This document shows, in pieces, positions 51,201-60,506 of a DNA stretch of 64,000 nucleotides. The translations under genes were made by a program, and so were the position numbers. This DNA comes from Aestuariibaculum sp. M13. Its GTDB lineage: Bacteria; Bacteroidota; Bacteroidia; Flavobacteriales; Flavobacteriaceae. The notes beneath the pieces were generated by a model. It had not been told where the DNA came from, did no database searches, and worked only from the letters and a program-made list of their open reading frames with translations. Each line of letters begins with the position of its first letter. The stretch's first letter is position 1. The DNA is taken from the NCBI RefSeq assembly GCF_024723255.1, contig NZ_JANIAC010000001.1, positions 1,255,548-1,319,547 of the forward strand, written 5' to 3'.

Positions 51201-52190
51201 ATGTATCCATTAAGAAGAAATAGACGATTAAGAGCAAACGAGGCCATTAGAAGTCTTGTAAGAGAAACTATAATTACTCCAAACGATTTTTTAGTACCAC
51301 TATTTGTTGTTGAAGGCTCGGGTGTAAAAGAAGAAATCGCGTCGATGCCAAACTACTTCCGTTACAGTTTAGATTTACTGGAAAAGGAAGTTAAAGAACT
51401 TTGGAGCATAGGCTTAAAATCGGTATTGCTATTTGTTAAAGTACCAGATAATTTAAAAGACAATAAAGGAACAGAAGCTTTAAACCCCAACGGATTGATG
51501 CAACGTGCTATTAAAACCGTTAAAAATGTGTGTCCTGAGATGTTAGTAATGACCGATGTGGCTTTAGATCCTTATTCGGCTTACGGACATGACGGGATCA
51601 TTGAAAACGGCATCATATTAAACGACCCGACGTCTCAAGTGCTTTCTGAAATGGCTTTATCTCATGCTCAGGCTGGTGCCGATTTTGTTGCGCCGAGTGA
51701 TATGATGGACGGGCGCATTATTCAAATGCGTGAATTGTTGGAAGATGAAGGATTTACCAATACCGGAATTATGAGTTACTCAGCAAAATATGCTTCGGCT
51801 TTTTACGGGCCTTTCCGTGATGCTCTAGATTCTGCTCCGGTTGATATGGTCGATATTCCAAAGGACAAAAAAACCTACCAAATGGATTATTCAAACCGCA
51901 TTGAAGCCATTCGTGAAACCGAAATGGATATTGATGAAGGTGCCGATATTGTTATGGTAAAACCGGGATTATGTTATTTAGATATTGTTCGCGATATTAA
52001 AAATGCAGTTGATGTTCCTGTTGCTGTTTATCAGGTTTCTGGTGAATATGCCATGATTAAGGCGGCTGCCGAAAAAGGCTGGTTAGACCACGATGCTGTT
52101 ATGATGGAACAGGTTACTGCTATTAAACGTGCAGGTGGAGACATTATAGCTTCATACTTTGCTAAAGATGTGGTAAAGCTGATTTCCTAA
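51201..52190 (+). CDS. hemB: Porphobilinogen synthase (delta-aminolevulinic acid dehydratase)
   Basis: HemB condenses two aminolevulinate molecules. The 329-aa protein has RNRRLRANEAIRSLVRET at the start, the catalytic lysines in MSYSAKYASAFYGPFRDA and IVMVKPGLCYLDI, and the metal-site region VALDPYSAYGHDGIIEN, which lacks the three-cysteine zinc set and so suggests a magnesium-type or other non-zinc enzyme. It ends the heme gene group and is followed 14 nt later by a serine hydrolase. Confidence 0.96.
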   Translation: MYPLRRNRRLRANEAIRSLVRETIITPNDFLVPLFVVEGSGVKEEIASMPNYFRYSLDLLEKEVKELWSIGLKSVLLFVKVPDNLKDNKGTEALNPNGLMQRAIKTVKNVCPEMLVMTDVALDPYSAYGHDGIIENGIILNDPTSQVLSEMALSHAQAGADFVAPSDMMDGRIIQMRELLEDEGFTNTGIMSYSAKYASAFYGPFRDALDSAPVDMVDIPKDKKTYQMDYSNRIEAIRETEMDIDEGADIVMVKPGLCYLDIVRDIKNAVDVPVAVYQVSGEYAMIKAAAEKGWLDHDAVMMEQVTAIKRAGGDIIASYFAKDVVKLIS

Positions 52191-52204
52191 GTTCTCTGCT
52201 CTAA

Positions 52205-53488
52205 ATGAAAAGCAATCTACTTATTTTTCTTGTTTGCCTTATATTCTTTCAATATAGCTTTGGTCAACTTAAATATGGTAGACCAGAGTCAGTTGGATTT
52301 AACTCAAAAATTATTCAAAAAAAAGTAGATTCCATAATGCATCTGGGAATAAAAGAAAAGGCATTTCCGGGTGCTCAACTTTTGGTTGCCAAACAAGGAC
52401 AAATCATATTTCATCAGGCTTATGGATTTCATACATATGATAATAATAAACCTGTTGAATTAGATGATATCTATGATCTTGCCTCGGTTACCAAAATTTT
52501 AGGTCCATTGCCCGCCTTAATGAAATTATATGAAGAAGGTAAAATCGACTTAGATAAACCCTTTAGTTTTTATTGGAAATCTTGGCGCCATGTAAAAGAT
52601 AAAAAAGATATCACACTTCGAGAATTATTGGCTCATCAGTCTGGATTACAACCCTATATTTCATTCATAAACGATATTATGAAAGATGGCAAGCTAAAAA
52701 AACGTTACGTTAGAAACTATGATAACAGGCGTTTTTCATTGGAAGCTTACCCGAATCTTTATATCAACAAACGTTTTAAAAATCATGTTTTTAAATCAAT
52801 AAAACATTCTAAAGTCAACTCAAATAAAACCTATTTATATTCTGGATTAGCGTCATTAATTTATCCTCAACTTATTGAAAACCTTACAGGGATCCCCTAC
52901 CAAGATTATATTCAAGACAACTTTTACAAACCTCTGGGTTGTGAAATTTTAGGCTTTAATCCTAGTTTAAAGCATTTTAAAAATAATTTTGTTCCAACAG
53001 AGTACGATTCCATTTTCAGAAAGCAATTAACCCAAGGTTGGGTACACGATGAAAATGCGGCACTTTTTGGTGGTATTTCAGGAAATGCAGGCCTTTTTGG
53101 TACCGCAAAAGACCTTGTGATTATTATGCAAATGTATATGCAAAAGGGATTTTATAATGGCACCCAATATTTTAAAGAAAACACAGTTAACGAATTTACA
53201 CGCATTCAATATCCTGAAAACAAAAATCATCGTGGTTTAGGTTTTGACAAACCATTAATTGAAAACAGTAAATTAGACATTACAAAAGCTTACCCTGCAC
53301 CAGAAGCAAGCCAAGAAAGCTTTGGTCATTCAGGTTTTACCGGCACTTTTGTATGGGCTGATCCTAAAAATGAGATTGTTTTCATTTTCTTATCCAATCG
53401 TGTTTATCCAACAAGAAAACATCGTAACATTTACAATTTAAATATCAGGCCAGCACTACAACAAGTTTTCTATACCTCATTAAATTAA
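52205..53488 (+). CDS. Secreted serine hydrolase, beta-lactamase/PBP-like family
   Basis: The 427-aa protein has a signal peptide (about 1-20, ending SFGQ) and a class C beta-lactamase-type fold. The catalytic motif S-x-x-K is SVTK in DLASVTKILG (about 95-98), the tyrosine motif is in KTYLYSGLA, and the final motif HSG is in SFGHSGFTGT. Members are esterases, peptidases or glycosidase-linked enzymes; resistance activity is not implied. It follows hemB by 14 nt and may be on the same transcript. Confidence 0.87.
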   Translation: MKSNLLIFLVCLIFFQYSFGQLKYGRPESVGFNSKIIQKKVDSIMHLGIKEKAFPGAQLLVAKQGQIIFHQAYGFHTYDNNKPVELDDIYDLASVTKILGPLPALMKLYEEGKIDLDKPFSFYWKSWRHVKDKKDITLRELLAHQSGLQPYISFINDIMKDGKLKKRYVRNYDNRRFSLEAYPNLYINKRFKNHVFKSIKHSKVNSNKTYLYSGLASLIYPQLIENLTGIPYQDYIQDNFYKPLGCEILGFNPSLKHFKNNFVPTEYDSIFRKQLTQGWVHDENAALFGGISGNAGLFGTAKDLVIIMQMYMQKGFYNGTQYFKENTVNEFTRIQYPENKNHRGLGFDKPLIENSKLDITKAYPAPEASQESFGHSGFTGTFVWADPKNEIVFIFLSNRVYPTRKHRNIYNLNIRPALQQVFYTSLN

Positions 53489-53563
53489 TTTATAAACACC
53501 GTATTTCTAATTGCTCTACTAAAAATCAGATTTCGTAACTTCGTAAAAAACGATATCCTATAT

Positions 53564-54643
53564 ATGAGCGCATTAATTTTTTGGGCAACAATTTCTATCT
53601 TCTTTTCCTTTTTATGTTCCATACTCGAAGCGGTATTACTAAGTGTAACACCCACCTTTATCAACCTGAAAAAACAAGAAGGCAAAGACTTTGCATTTAC
53701 TTTGGAAGCTCTTAAAAAGGATGTTGACAAACCTCTTATTTCTATTTTAACTCTTAATACTATCGCACACACTCTGGGTGCGATGATGGTAGGAATTCAG
53801 GCCGAGAAACTACCATATAAAATTGAACTTTTTGGAATCAATACAGTAGGTGTCGTTTCAGCAATCATGACTTTATTGATTTTGATTGCATCTGAAATCA
53901 TTCCGAAAACCATCGGGGCAACCTATTGGAAAAAATTAGCTGGTTTCACCGCAACCACACTTAACATTTTAATTTTTCCTTTAAAATGGACCGGAATTCT
54001 TTGGCTATTACAACTTACTACAAAACTTATAGGAGGCAAAGAACATGGCAGTGTATTAAGCAGAGAAAGTTTTATGGCCATGACAGATATTGCACATGAA
54101 GAAGGTGTTTTTCATGAAAATGAAAGTAAGGTCATAAAAAACCTACTTACATTTAAAGAAGTGTTCGCCAAAGATATTATGACGCCGCGAACTGTTATGA
54201 AAATTGAAGATGAAGAAACAACCGTTGAAGCCTTTTTCAAGAAAAATTTAAACCTTCGATTTTCACGAATTCCTGTTTACGCAAACGACCAAGACAATAT
54301 TGTAGGCTTAGTTCTAAAAGACGATGTTTACAAACAAATGGCTTTAGATAACAACAAAAAAAAGTTATCTGAACTTAAAAGAAATATTATTGTCGTTACC
54401 CGAAACATGCCTATCCCTATTCTTTTCGAAAAACTTATCGAAAGTAGAAATCACATGGCTTTGGTTGTTGACGAATACGGTTCGGTAAGTGGTATTGTAA
54501 CCGTTGAGGACGTTATTGAAACTTTGCTTGGTTTAGAAATTATGGATGAAAGTGATAACGTTTCTGATTTACAACATTTGGCACGAAAAAGCTGGGAAGC
54601 GAGAGCAAAACGCTTGGGTATAATTGAAGATTCTGAACAATAA
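53564..54643 (+). CDS. CNNM/CorC-type transporter (DUF21 and CBS domains)
   Basis: The 359-aa protein has an N-terminal DUF21 membrane domain with four hydrophobic segments (about 1-175, including TLNTIAHTLGAMMVG and IASEIIPKTIGA) and two CBS domains (about 200-330, MTPRTVMKIEDEE and LVVDEYGSVSGIVTVEDVIE). Such proteins function in Mg2+ or Co2+ homeostasis. It lacks the usual C-terminal CorC_HlyC domain and is shorter than many members. The ogt gene starts 2 nt later. Confidence 0.9.
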   Translation: MSALIFWATISIFFSFLCSILEAVLLSVTPTFINLKKQEGKDFAFTLEALKKDVDKPLISILTLNTIAHTLGAMMVGIQAEKLPYKIELFGINTVGVVSAIMTLLILIASEIIPKTIGATYWKKLAGFTATTLNILIFPLKWTGILWLLQLTTKLIGGKEHGSVLSRESFMAMTDIAHEEGVFHENESKVIKNLLTFKEVFAKDIMTPRTVMKIEDEETTVEAFFKKNLNLRFSRIPVYANDQDNIVGLVLKDDVYKQMALDNNKKKLSELKRNIIVVTRNMPIPILFEKLIESRNHMALVVDEYGSVSGIVTVEDVIETLLGLEIMDESDNVSDLQHLARKSWEARAKRLGIIEDSEQ

Positions 54644-54645
54644 TC

Positions 54646-55119
54646 ATGGATACCTGTGTCATTAAATCACCTTTAGGATTCACCGAAATAATTGGTGATG
54701 ACATAGGAATTGTATCGGTTTCCATTTTAAATTCAGAAGAAACGGTTTCTAAGAATATTCCGGAAACCTTACAGGATTGTGTTTTACAACTTAATGAATA
54801 TTTTGAAGGCAAGCGTAAAGAATTTAACTTAAAACTCAATCCGAATGGGACAGATTTTCAAAAATCGGTTTGGAAATTGTTACAGCAAATTCCCTACGGA
54901 AAAAGCATTTCATATCTGGAACTCTCAAAACAATTAGGCGATGTTAAAGCCATACGTGCTGTGGCAAACGCTAATGGCAAAAATCCGCTATGGATTATTG
55001 TTCCATGTCACCGCGTAATTGGAACCGACGGCAGCTTAACGGGTTATGCAGGTGGCTTACATAGGAAACAATGGTTATTAGAACACGAAAGCCCTAACAA
55101 ACAACAAAGCTTATTTTAG
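54646..55119 (+). CDS. ogt: Methylated-DNA-protein-cysteine methyltransferase
   Basis: This suicide repair enzyme takes alkyl groups from O6-alkylguanine. The 157-aa protein has the active-site motif IVPCHRVIG (cysteine near residue 125), the helix-turn-helix region SYLELSKQLGDVKAIRAVANANGKNP and the C-terminal LTGYAGGLHRKQWLLEHE. It is of the short Ogt type without an Ada domain. It starts 2 nt after the CNNM-type gene. Confidence 0.95.
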   Translation: MDTCVIKSPLGFTEIIGDDIGIVSVSILNSEETVSKNIPETLQDCVLQLNEYFEGKRKEFNLKLNPNGTDFQKSVWKLLQQIPYGKSISYLELSKQLGDVKAIRAVANANGKNPLWIIVPCHRVIGTDGSLTGYAGGLHRKQWLLEHESPNKQQSLF

Positions 55120-55194
55120 TTTCGCTTTTAGTTTTAACCCAATCTTTAAATCCTTAAAATATTTCCTATATTTAATTCAACTAAACCTAATAGT

Positions 55195-56346
55195 ATGAAA
55201 TTCCTCAAAAAGCTACTTAAATGGACTGTAATAACCATAGCGCTACTTATTGCTTTACTTTACCTCTTCGATTACGGTTACATTATTCGTGGTGCGAAAA
55301 TCGTTTACTTCACAGGTCATAATACGGCATTTATTGATGATTATCCGTATTTCGAAAACGATACTATAAAGAAAGGAACAGATCCTCAACCTTGGCCTAT
55401 TCACAAAAATTATAATTCAATTGAACCAACCGAAAAACTAGCTAAAGTCAACAAAGACTGGGGTACCATTGCATATGTTATCATTAAAAACGATAGTATT
55501 TGGTTTGAGAATTATTATGAAAACTTCGATGAACGCTCAAAAACCAATTCGTTTTCAATGGCTAAAAGTATCACCACTACGTTACTGGGAAAAGCTATTA
55601 TGGATGGTTATATAAAAAGCTTAGACCAACCTGTAAGTGATTTTTATCCGCAATATAATGAGGCTAAAACTACAGTTGGCGATTTAGCTTCCATGGCCTC
55701 AGGTTTAGATTGGGTTGAGCATTACACGAGTCCGTTTTCGGTAACTGCAAGAGCAAATTACGACGATGATTTAGCCGAAACTATTCTTAATCAAAAAGTG
55801 ATAGAGGAACCTGGTAAGTCATTTAAATACCTAAGCGGAAATACTCAGTTACTAGGGATGATTATAGAAAAAGCATCAGGGAAATCATTATCAAGTTACT
55901 TATCGGAAAGTTTTTGGGAACCTATGGGCGCTACCGACGATGCCCTTTGGCAGCTAGATGATGGTAAACATAAATTAGCCAAAGCCTTTTGCTGCATTTC
56001 CAGCAATGCCAGGGATTTTGCCCGTTTCGGAAAACTATATAAAGATTACGGAAAATGGAACGGCAAACAACTTTTAGACTCGACTTATGCTGTAAAAAGT
56101 GTGACGCCTCGTTTTCCCGAAAGCCCAGAGTACGGCTATGGCTGGTGGATGAAAGATGTTGGTAAGAAACACTTTTTTATGATGCGTGGACATCTAGGAC
56201 AATATGTTATTGTTGAGCCAGAAGACAACCTTATTATTGTACGTTTAGGACATAGAAAATCGCCTGACGAAGGCATTGGCCAGTTCACACAAGATATTAC
56301 CGTTTATATTGAAGAAGCTTATAACATGTTAGGATATGATCTCTAA
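55195..56346 (+). CDS. Membrane-anchored serine hydrolase, beta-lactamase family (class C type)
   Basis: The 383-aa protein has an N-terminal membrane anchor (about 9-28) and a beta-lactamase-type domain. The S-x-x-K motif is SMAKS within NSFSMAKSITTT (about 120-130), the tyrosine motif is in SFKYLSGNTQLLG, and the final H-x-G is in FMMRGHLGQY. Bacteroidota have many such hydrolases of unknown substrate. It overlaps the 3'-5' exonuclease gene by 11 nt. Confidence 0.88.
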   Translation: MKFLKKLLKWTVITIALLIALLYLFDYGYIIRGAKIVYFTGHNTAFIDDYPYFENDTIKKGTDPQPWPIHKNYNSIEPTEKLAKVNKDWGTIAYVIIKNDSIWFENYYENFDERSKTNSFSMAKSITTTLLGKAIMDGYIKSLDQPVSDFYPQYNEAKTTVGDLASMASGLDWVEHYTSPFSVTARANYDDDLAETILNQKVIEEPGKSFKYLSGNTQLLGMIIEKASGKSLSSYLSESFWEPMGATDDALWQLDDGKHKLAKAFCCISSNARDFARFGKLYKDYGKWNGKQLLDSTYAVKSVTPRFPESPEYGYGWWMKDVGKKHFFMMRGHLGQYVIVEPEDNLIIVRLGHRKSPDEGIGQFTQDITVYIEEAYNMLGYDL

Positions 56347-57049
56347 AATTAGCTTAGAAAACATATTATTTTTAGATATTGAAACCGTTCCTGAGGTTCA
56401 GCATTTCACCGATTTAGATGAAACCAAGCAGGCCTTATGGGAACAAAAATCGCAGTACCAGCGTAAAGACGATTACACCGCCGAAGAATTTTACGATCGT
56501 GCCGGTATCTGGGCCGAATTTGGAAAAATTGTATGTATTTCGGTGGGATACTTTTCTTTTAAAGGTGAGATGCGCACATTTAGAGTCACCTCTTTTTTTG
56601 GTGATGAAGCCAAACTTTTAAAGGATTTTAAAAATTTACTGAATACCCATTTCAATCACCCTAATCATTTGCTTTGCGGACATAACGCTAAGGAATTCGA
56701 CTTCCCATATATCGCACGCCGTATGATCATAAACGGCATTGAACTTCCGCATAAACTTAATTTATTTGGTAAAAAGCCATGGGAAGTCCCGCACATAGAC
56801 ACCTTGGAACTTTGGAAATTCGGAGACTTTAAAAGTTACACATCGCTAAAACTACTCACCAATGTTTTAGGTGTGCCTTCGCCTAAAGATGACATTGACG
56901 GTAGTGAAGTCTATCGTGTGTACTACGAAGAAAACGAGATTGACCGCATTGTAATTTATTGCGAAAAAGATACGATTGCCGTTGCACAAATATTTTTGCG
57001 ATTACGTGGTGACGAGCTATTAACCAACGATGAAATTATTCATATATAA
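56336..57049 (+). CDS. 3'-5' exonuclease, PolB-type RNase H-like fold
   Basis: The 237-aa protein has the DEDD-type motifs: ILFLDIETVPEV (Exo I, about 11-22), CGHNAKEFDFPYIARRMI (Exo II) and a final motif with YCEKDTIAVAQIFLRL (Exo III). It resembles the uncharacterised predicted PolB-associated exonuclease group of Bacteroidota. Its target is unknown; DNA repair is plausible given the adjacent ogt. The following ABC gene starts directly after the stop. Confidence 0.88.
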   Translation: MISKISLENILFLDIETVPEVQHFTDLDETKQALWEQKSQYQRKDDYTAEEFYDRAGIWAEFGKIVCISVGYFSFKGEMRTFRVTSFFGDEAKLLKDFKNLLNTHFNHPNHLLCGHNAKEFDFPYIARRMIINGIELPHKLNLFGKKPWEVPHIDTLELWKFGDFKSYTSLKLLTNVLGVPSPKDDIDGSEVYRVYYEENEIDRIVIYCEKDTIAVAQIFLRLRGDELLTNDEIIHI

Positions 57050-58729
57050 ATGCAGAACTCCCCAATTTTAAACATAAAAAACTTAGCCATTGCCTTTGGA
57101 AATAATGAAGTTATTCACAATATATCCTATCATTTAAATCAGAATGAAATTCTGGGTATTGTTGGTGAATCAGGTTCTGGAAAATCGGTTTCATCGTTAG
57201 CCGTTTTAGGTTTACTACCAAAGAAAATTTCTAAGATTACTTCAGGGCAAATTCTATTTAATAATGAAGATTTAATCCCGTTATCTTCAAAGGAATTACA
57301 AAATATTCGTGGCAAAAAAATAGCCATGATTTTTCAGGAACCCATGAGTTCTTTAAACCCGTCTATGACCTGCGGAAAACAGGTTCAGGAAATTCTGCTT
57401 CAGCATACCCATTTATCTAAACAGGAAGCTAAAGCAGAAACCATTGCCCTTTTTGAAAAGGTAAAACTTCCGAATCCCTCCCGCGTTTATGATGCTTATC
57501 CGCATGAGATTTCCGGCGGACAAAAGCAACGGGTTATGATTGCTATGGCGATAAGTTGTAAACCCGATGTTTTAATTGCCGACGAACCGACGACGGCTCT
57601 AGATGTTACGGTTCAAAAAGAAATCATCAAATTACTTAAAGAGCTTCAGGTAGAAACGAAAATGAGTGTCATTTTCATCACGCACGATTTGTCTTTAATC
57701 TCTGAAATAGCCAACCGTGTTCTAGTGATGTATAAAGGCGACATTGTTGAACAAGGTGATGCGCATAGCATTTTTCATACACCGCAACACACCTACACCA
57801 AAGCATTAATTAATGCTCGCCCATCGTTAGACACCCGACTAAAAGTTTTGCCAACCATTAAGGATTACCTTGAAGGCACAACCAAACATAGCATTATTAC
57901 TACCGAAGACCGAAAACAAAAACACAACACTATTTACAGCAAACCACCTTTATTGGAAGTAATTAATGTTGAAAAGGAATATATTTCTAAAAGCGGATGG
58001 TTTAGTTCTCCTAATTCATTTAAGGCCGTAAATAATGTTAGTTTTAAATTATTCGAAGGCGAAACTTTAGGTTTGGTAGGTGAATCTGGCTGTGGAAAAT
58101 CGACTTTAGGAAATGCCATACTTCAGCTTGATAAAGCCACTACAGGACAGATTTTATACAAAGGCACCGATATTACCAAACTATCAAATAAAGCCATAAA
58201 AACCCTTAGAAAAGAGATTCAGATTATATTTCAGGATCCGTATTCATCTTTAAACCCAAGAATTCCTGTTGGTGAAGCCATTATGGAACCCATGAAGGTA
58301 CATAAGCTTTATTATTCCAATAAAGAACGAAAAGCCAAAGTGATTGAAATACTGGAGCGTGTAGGGCTGTCTGAAGACTATTTTAACCGTTATCCGCATG
58401 AATTTTCAGGAGGGCAACGCCAACGTATTGGTATTGCCAGAACGATTGCCTTACAACCTAAGTTGATTGTTTGCGACGAATCGGTTTCGGCATTGGATAT
58501 TTCGGTTCAGGCACAGGTTTTAAATCTGCTGAATGAGCTTAAGGAAAGTTTCGGATTCACCTATATATTCATCTCACACGATTTAGCTGTGGTGAAATAT
58601 ATGTCGGATCAATTATTAGTTATGAATCAGGGTAAAATAGAAGAATTGGGTGATGCTGACACCATTTACAGCACACCCAATTCTGCATACACTAAAAAAT
58701 TAATAAAGGCTATCCCGAAGGGATTATAA
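57050..58729 (+). CDS. ABC transporter ATP-binding protein with two fused NBDs (YejF-like)
   Basis: The 559-aa protein contains two complete ATP-binding domains of the DppD/DppF type: Walker A GESGSGKS (about 39-46) and signature ISGGQKQR in the first, and GESGCGKS (about 344-351) with FSGGQRQR in the second. Each has its Walker B (VLIADEPTT and LIVCDESVS) and an oligopeptide-type C-terminal tail after the NBD. Such fusions energise peptide or microcin uptake in YejABEF systems. The permease and binding-protein genes are not in this window. Confidence 0.92.
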   Translation: MQNSPILNIKNLAIAFGNNEVIHNISYHLNQNEILGIVGESGSGKSVSSLAVLGLLPKKISKITSGQILFNNEDLIPLSSKELQNIRGKKIAMIFQEPMSSLNPSMTCGKQVQEILLQHTHLSKQEAKAETIALFEKVKLPNPSRVYDAYPHEISGGQKQRVMIAMAISCKPDVLIADEPTTALDVTVQKEIIKLLKELQVETKMSVIFITHDLSLISEIANRVLVMYKGDIVEQGDAHSIFHTPQHTYTKALINARPSLDTRLKVLPTIKDYLEGTTKHSIITTEDRKQKHNTIYSKPPLLEVINVEKEYISKSGWFSSPNSFKAVNNVSFKLFEGETLGLVGESGCGKSTLGNAILQLDKATTGQILYKGTDITKLSNKAIKTLRKEIQIIFQDPYSSLNPRIPVGEAIMEPMKVHKLYYSNKERKAKVIEILERVGLSEDYFNRYPHEFSGGQRQRIGIARTIALQPKLIVCDESVSALDISVQAQVLNLLNELKESFGFTYIFISHDLAVVKYMSDQLLVMNQGKIEELGDADTIYSTPNSAYTKKLIKAIPKGL

Positions 58730-58852
58730 CATGAACACTTTTTTAGTTAAATAGAATAAACTCTTTAAAAACCTTAGGTTTTCACGCATTGTTTCTTTGA
58801 ATTTATTCTCCGTCAATGTAGGTTGGTCAGGTAGATTTGTTGCAAAATTCAT
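58724..58852 (-). CDS. Possible small protein (42 aa), weak evidence
   Basis: A 42-codon minus-strand ORF starts at the ATG at 58852 and overlaps the last six bases of the ABC gene. The product begins MNFATNLPDQPTLTENKFKE and ends with a basic hydrophobic stretch ([15 protein letters not shown]). A second tiny ORF of 30 codons (58864-58956) lies just upstream on the same strand but in another frame. Neither is recognised, and no promoter is evident. Confidence 0.25.
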   Translation of the reverse strand: MNFATNLPDQPTLTENKFKETMRENLRFLKSLFYLTKKVFML

Positions 58853-59031
58853 AAGCGTTAAGTTTATGATAGATTTAGGTAAATCTGATTAATAATTTGG
58901 TTTCTTTGGGGATTACTAAGATACAATTGATTTTCAATATCATCGTCAAAAAACATATAAATTCGATGAAATGCAATTATTTTTAACATTTTACCGAATT
59001 TAACCTACAAAATAACTATATCTTCTTACAA
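58730..59031. other. Intergenic region between the ABC gene and scoB
   Basis: About 300 nt of AT-rich DNA separate the convergent ABC and scoB genes. It holds only the two tiny minus-strand ORFs mentioned above. I saw no clear terminator hairpin or repeat. Confidence 0.5.
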
Positions 59032-59685
59032 CTAAAGAATCATTTCAAGAATATCTCCTTCAACAATTAATGTCCCTTCAGTTGCTTTTTGAATCTCCTC
59101 AACAGAAACTCCGGGAGCACGCTCTAATAATTTAAAACCATTTGGTGTAACCTCAACCACTGCCAAGTTGGTAACAATCTTTTTAACACACCCAACGCCC
59201 GTTAAAGGCAAGGAACATCTTTTTAGTAATTTAGACTCCCCTTCTCTATTGGTATGCATCATAGCTACAATAATATTTTCGGCACTGGCTACCAAATCCA
59301 TAGCGCCTCCCATACCTTTAACCATCTTACCCGGAATTTTCCAGTTGGCAATGTCTCCATTTTCAGCAACCTCCATGGCTCCTAAAATGGTTAAATCGAC
59401 ATGCTGTCCACGAATCATGGAGAAACTTAAGGCAGAATCAAAAAAACTAGCGCCCGGCAACGTGGTTATGGTTTGTTTTCCTGCGTTAATCACATCGGCA
59501 TCTTCTTCCCCTTCAAAAGGAAAAGGTCCCATGCCTAAAACGCCATTTTCGCTTTGAAACTCGACTTCAATATCATTACGCACATAATTAGCAACCAAAG
59601 TTGGAATACCAATACCAAGGTTTACATAGTAACCATCCTTAACTTCTTTAGCAATACGCTTAGCTATACCTACTTTATCTAACAT
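59032..59685 (-). CDS. scoB: Succinyl-CoA:3-ketoacid CoA-transferase subunit B
   Basis: The 217-aa beta subunit carries the catalytic glutamate in the SENGVLGMGP motif and has GYYVNLGIGIPTLVANYV near the start and MVKGMGGAMDLVASA in the middle. With ScoA it moves CoA from succinyl-CoA to acetoacetate. The scoA gene ends 2 nt upstream, so the two are an operon. Confidence 0.94.
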   Translation of the reverse strand: MLDKVGIAKRIAKEVKDGYYVNLGIGIPTLVANYVRNDIEVEFQSENGVLGMGPFPFEGEEDADVINAGKQTITTLPGASFFDSALSFSMIRGQHVDLTILGAMEVAENGDIANWKIPGKMVKGMGGAMDLVASAENIIVAMMHTNREGESKLLKRCSLPLTGVGCVKKIVTNLAVVEVTPNGFKLLERAPGVSVEEIQKATEGTLIVEGDILEMIL

Positions 59686-59687
59686 AA

Positions 59688-60389
59688 TTAACTTCTTTGT
59701 CTTACAGTTCGTTGTTCAATTCGTTTTTCGTAACGTTCGCCCTTTAGAATACGTTGCACAAATATGCCAGGAATATGAATCTGGTTAGGATCCAGTTCTC
59801 CGAGAGGCACTAATTCTTCAACCTCAGCTACCGTAATTTTAGCTGCTCCGCACATTACCGGATTAAAATTTCTAGCCGTCCCTTTAAATATTAAGTTTCC
59901 AGCTTCATCACCTTTCCATGCTTTCACAAAGGCAAAATCGGCTTTAAAGGCGTGTTCCAGGATATACATTTTACCATTAAATTCTCGTGATTCTTTACCT
60001 TCGGCGACTTCCGTACCATAACCAGCTGGCGTATAAAATGCAGGAATACCAGCTTGTGCAGCACGACAACGCTCAGCCAATGTGCCTTGCGGAATAAGTT
60101 CTACTTCCAATTCGCCAGATAACATCTGACGCTCGAACTCATCGTTTTCACCTACATAAGAAGAAATCATTTTTTTTATCTGGCGATTTTGAAGTAATAA
60201 CCCCAGACCAAAATCATCTACACCGGCATTATTGGAAATACAGGTTAATCCTTTTACTCCAAGATTAACCAATTCGGCAATAGCGTTTTCAGGAATACCA
60301 CTTAAACCGAAACCACCAACCATAAGGGTCATATTATCGGTAACCCCTTGTAAAGCTTCACTTATATTAGCTACTTTCTTATTTATCAT
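59688..60389 (-). CDS. scoA: Succinyl-CoA:3-ketoacid CoA-transferase subunit A
   Basis: The 233-aa alpha subunit starts [19 protein letters not shown] and has [13 protein letters not shown] (the glycine-rich CoA-binding region), [16 protein letters not shown] and [17 protein letters not shown]. Six residues can be added from an ATG at 60407, but the shorter start matches the family. It is followed by scoB after 2 nt. Confidence 0.94.
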   Translation of the reverse strand: MINKKVANISEALQGVTDNMTLMVGGFGLSGIPENAIAELVNLGVKGLTCISNNAGVDDFGLGLLLQNRQIKKMISSYVGENDEFERQMLSGELEVELIPQGTLAERCRAAQAGIPAFYTPAGYGTEVAEGKESREFNGKMYILEHAFKADFAFVKAWKGDEAGNLIFKGTARNFNPVMCGAAKITVAEVEELVPLGELDPNQIHIPGIFVQRILKGERYEKRIEQRTVRQRS

Positions 60390-60454
60390 TATTATTAGTT
60401 TTAGCAATATAAATTTACGAATAACAAAATAATAACTACAAAATATCGAGAAAT

Positions 60455-60486
60455 AAAAAACCCGTTCAATTTATGAACGGGTTTTC
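60455..60486 (-). terminator. Terminator after PBP1A
   Basis: A perfect 12-bp stem (AAAACCCGTTCA / TGAACGGGTTTT) with a 5-nt loop and T on the minus strand lies 20 nt after the stop codon of the minus-strand PBP gene. Confidence 0.85.
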
Positions 60487-60506
60487 AATATTGATTCTTA
60501 ATCAAT

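Noticed and set aside
58864-58956. A 30-codon minus-strand ORF beside the tiny ORF at 58724-58852
   Set aside because: It is too short, has no promoter or ribosome-binding site and no known motif. It is mentioned only as part of the description of the gap.
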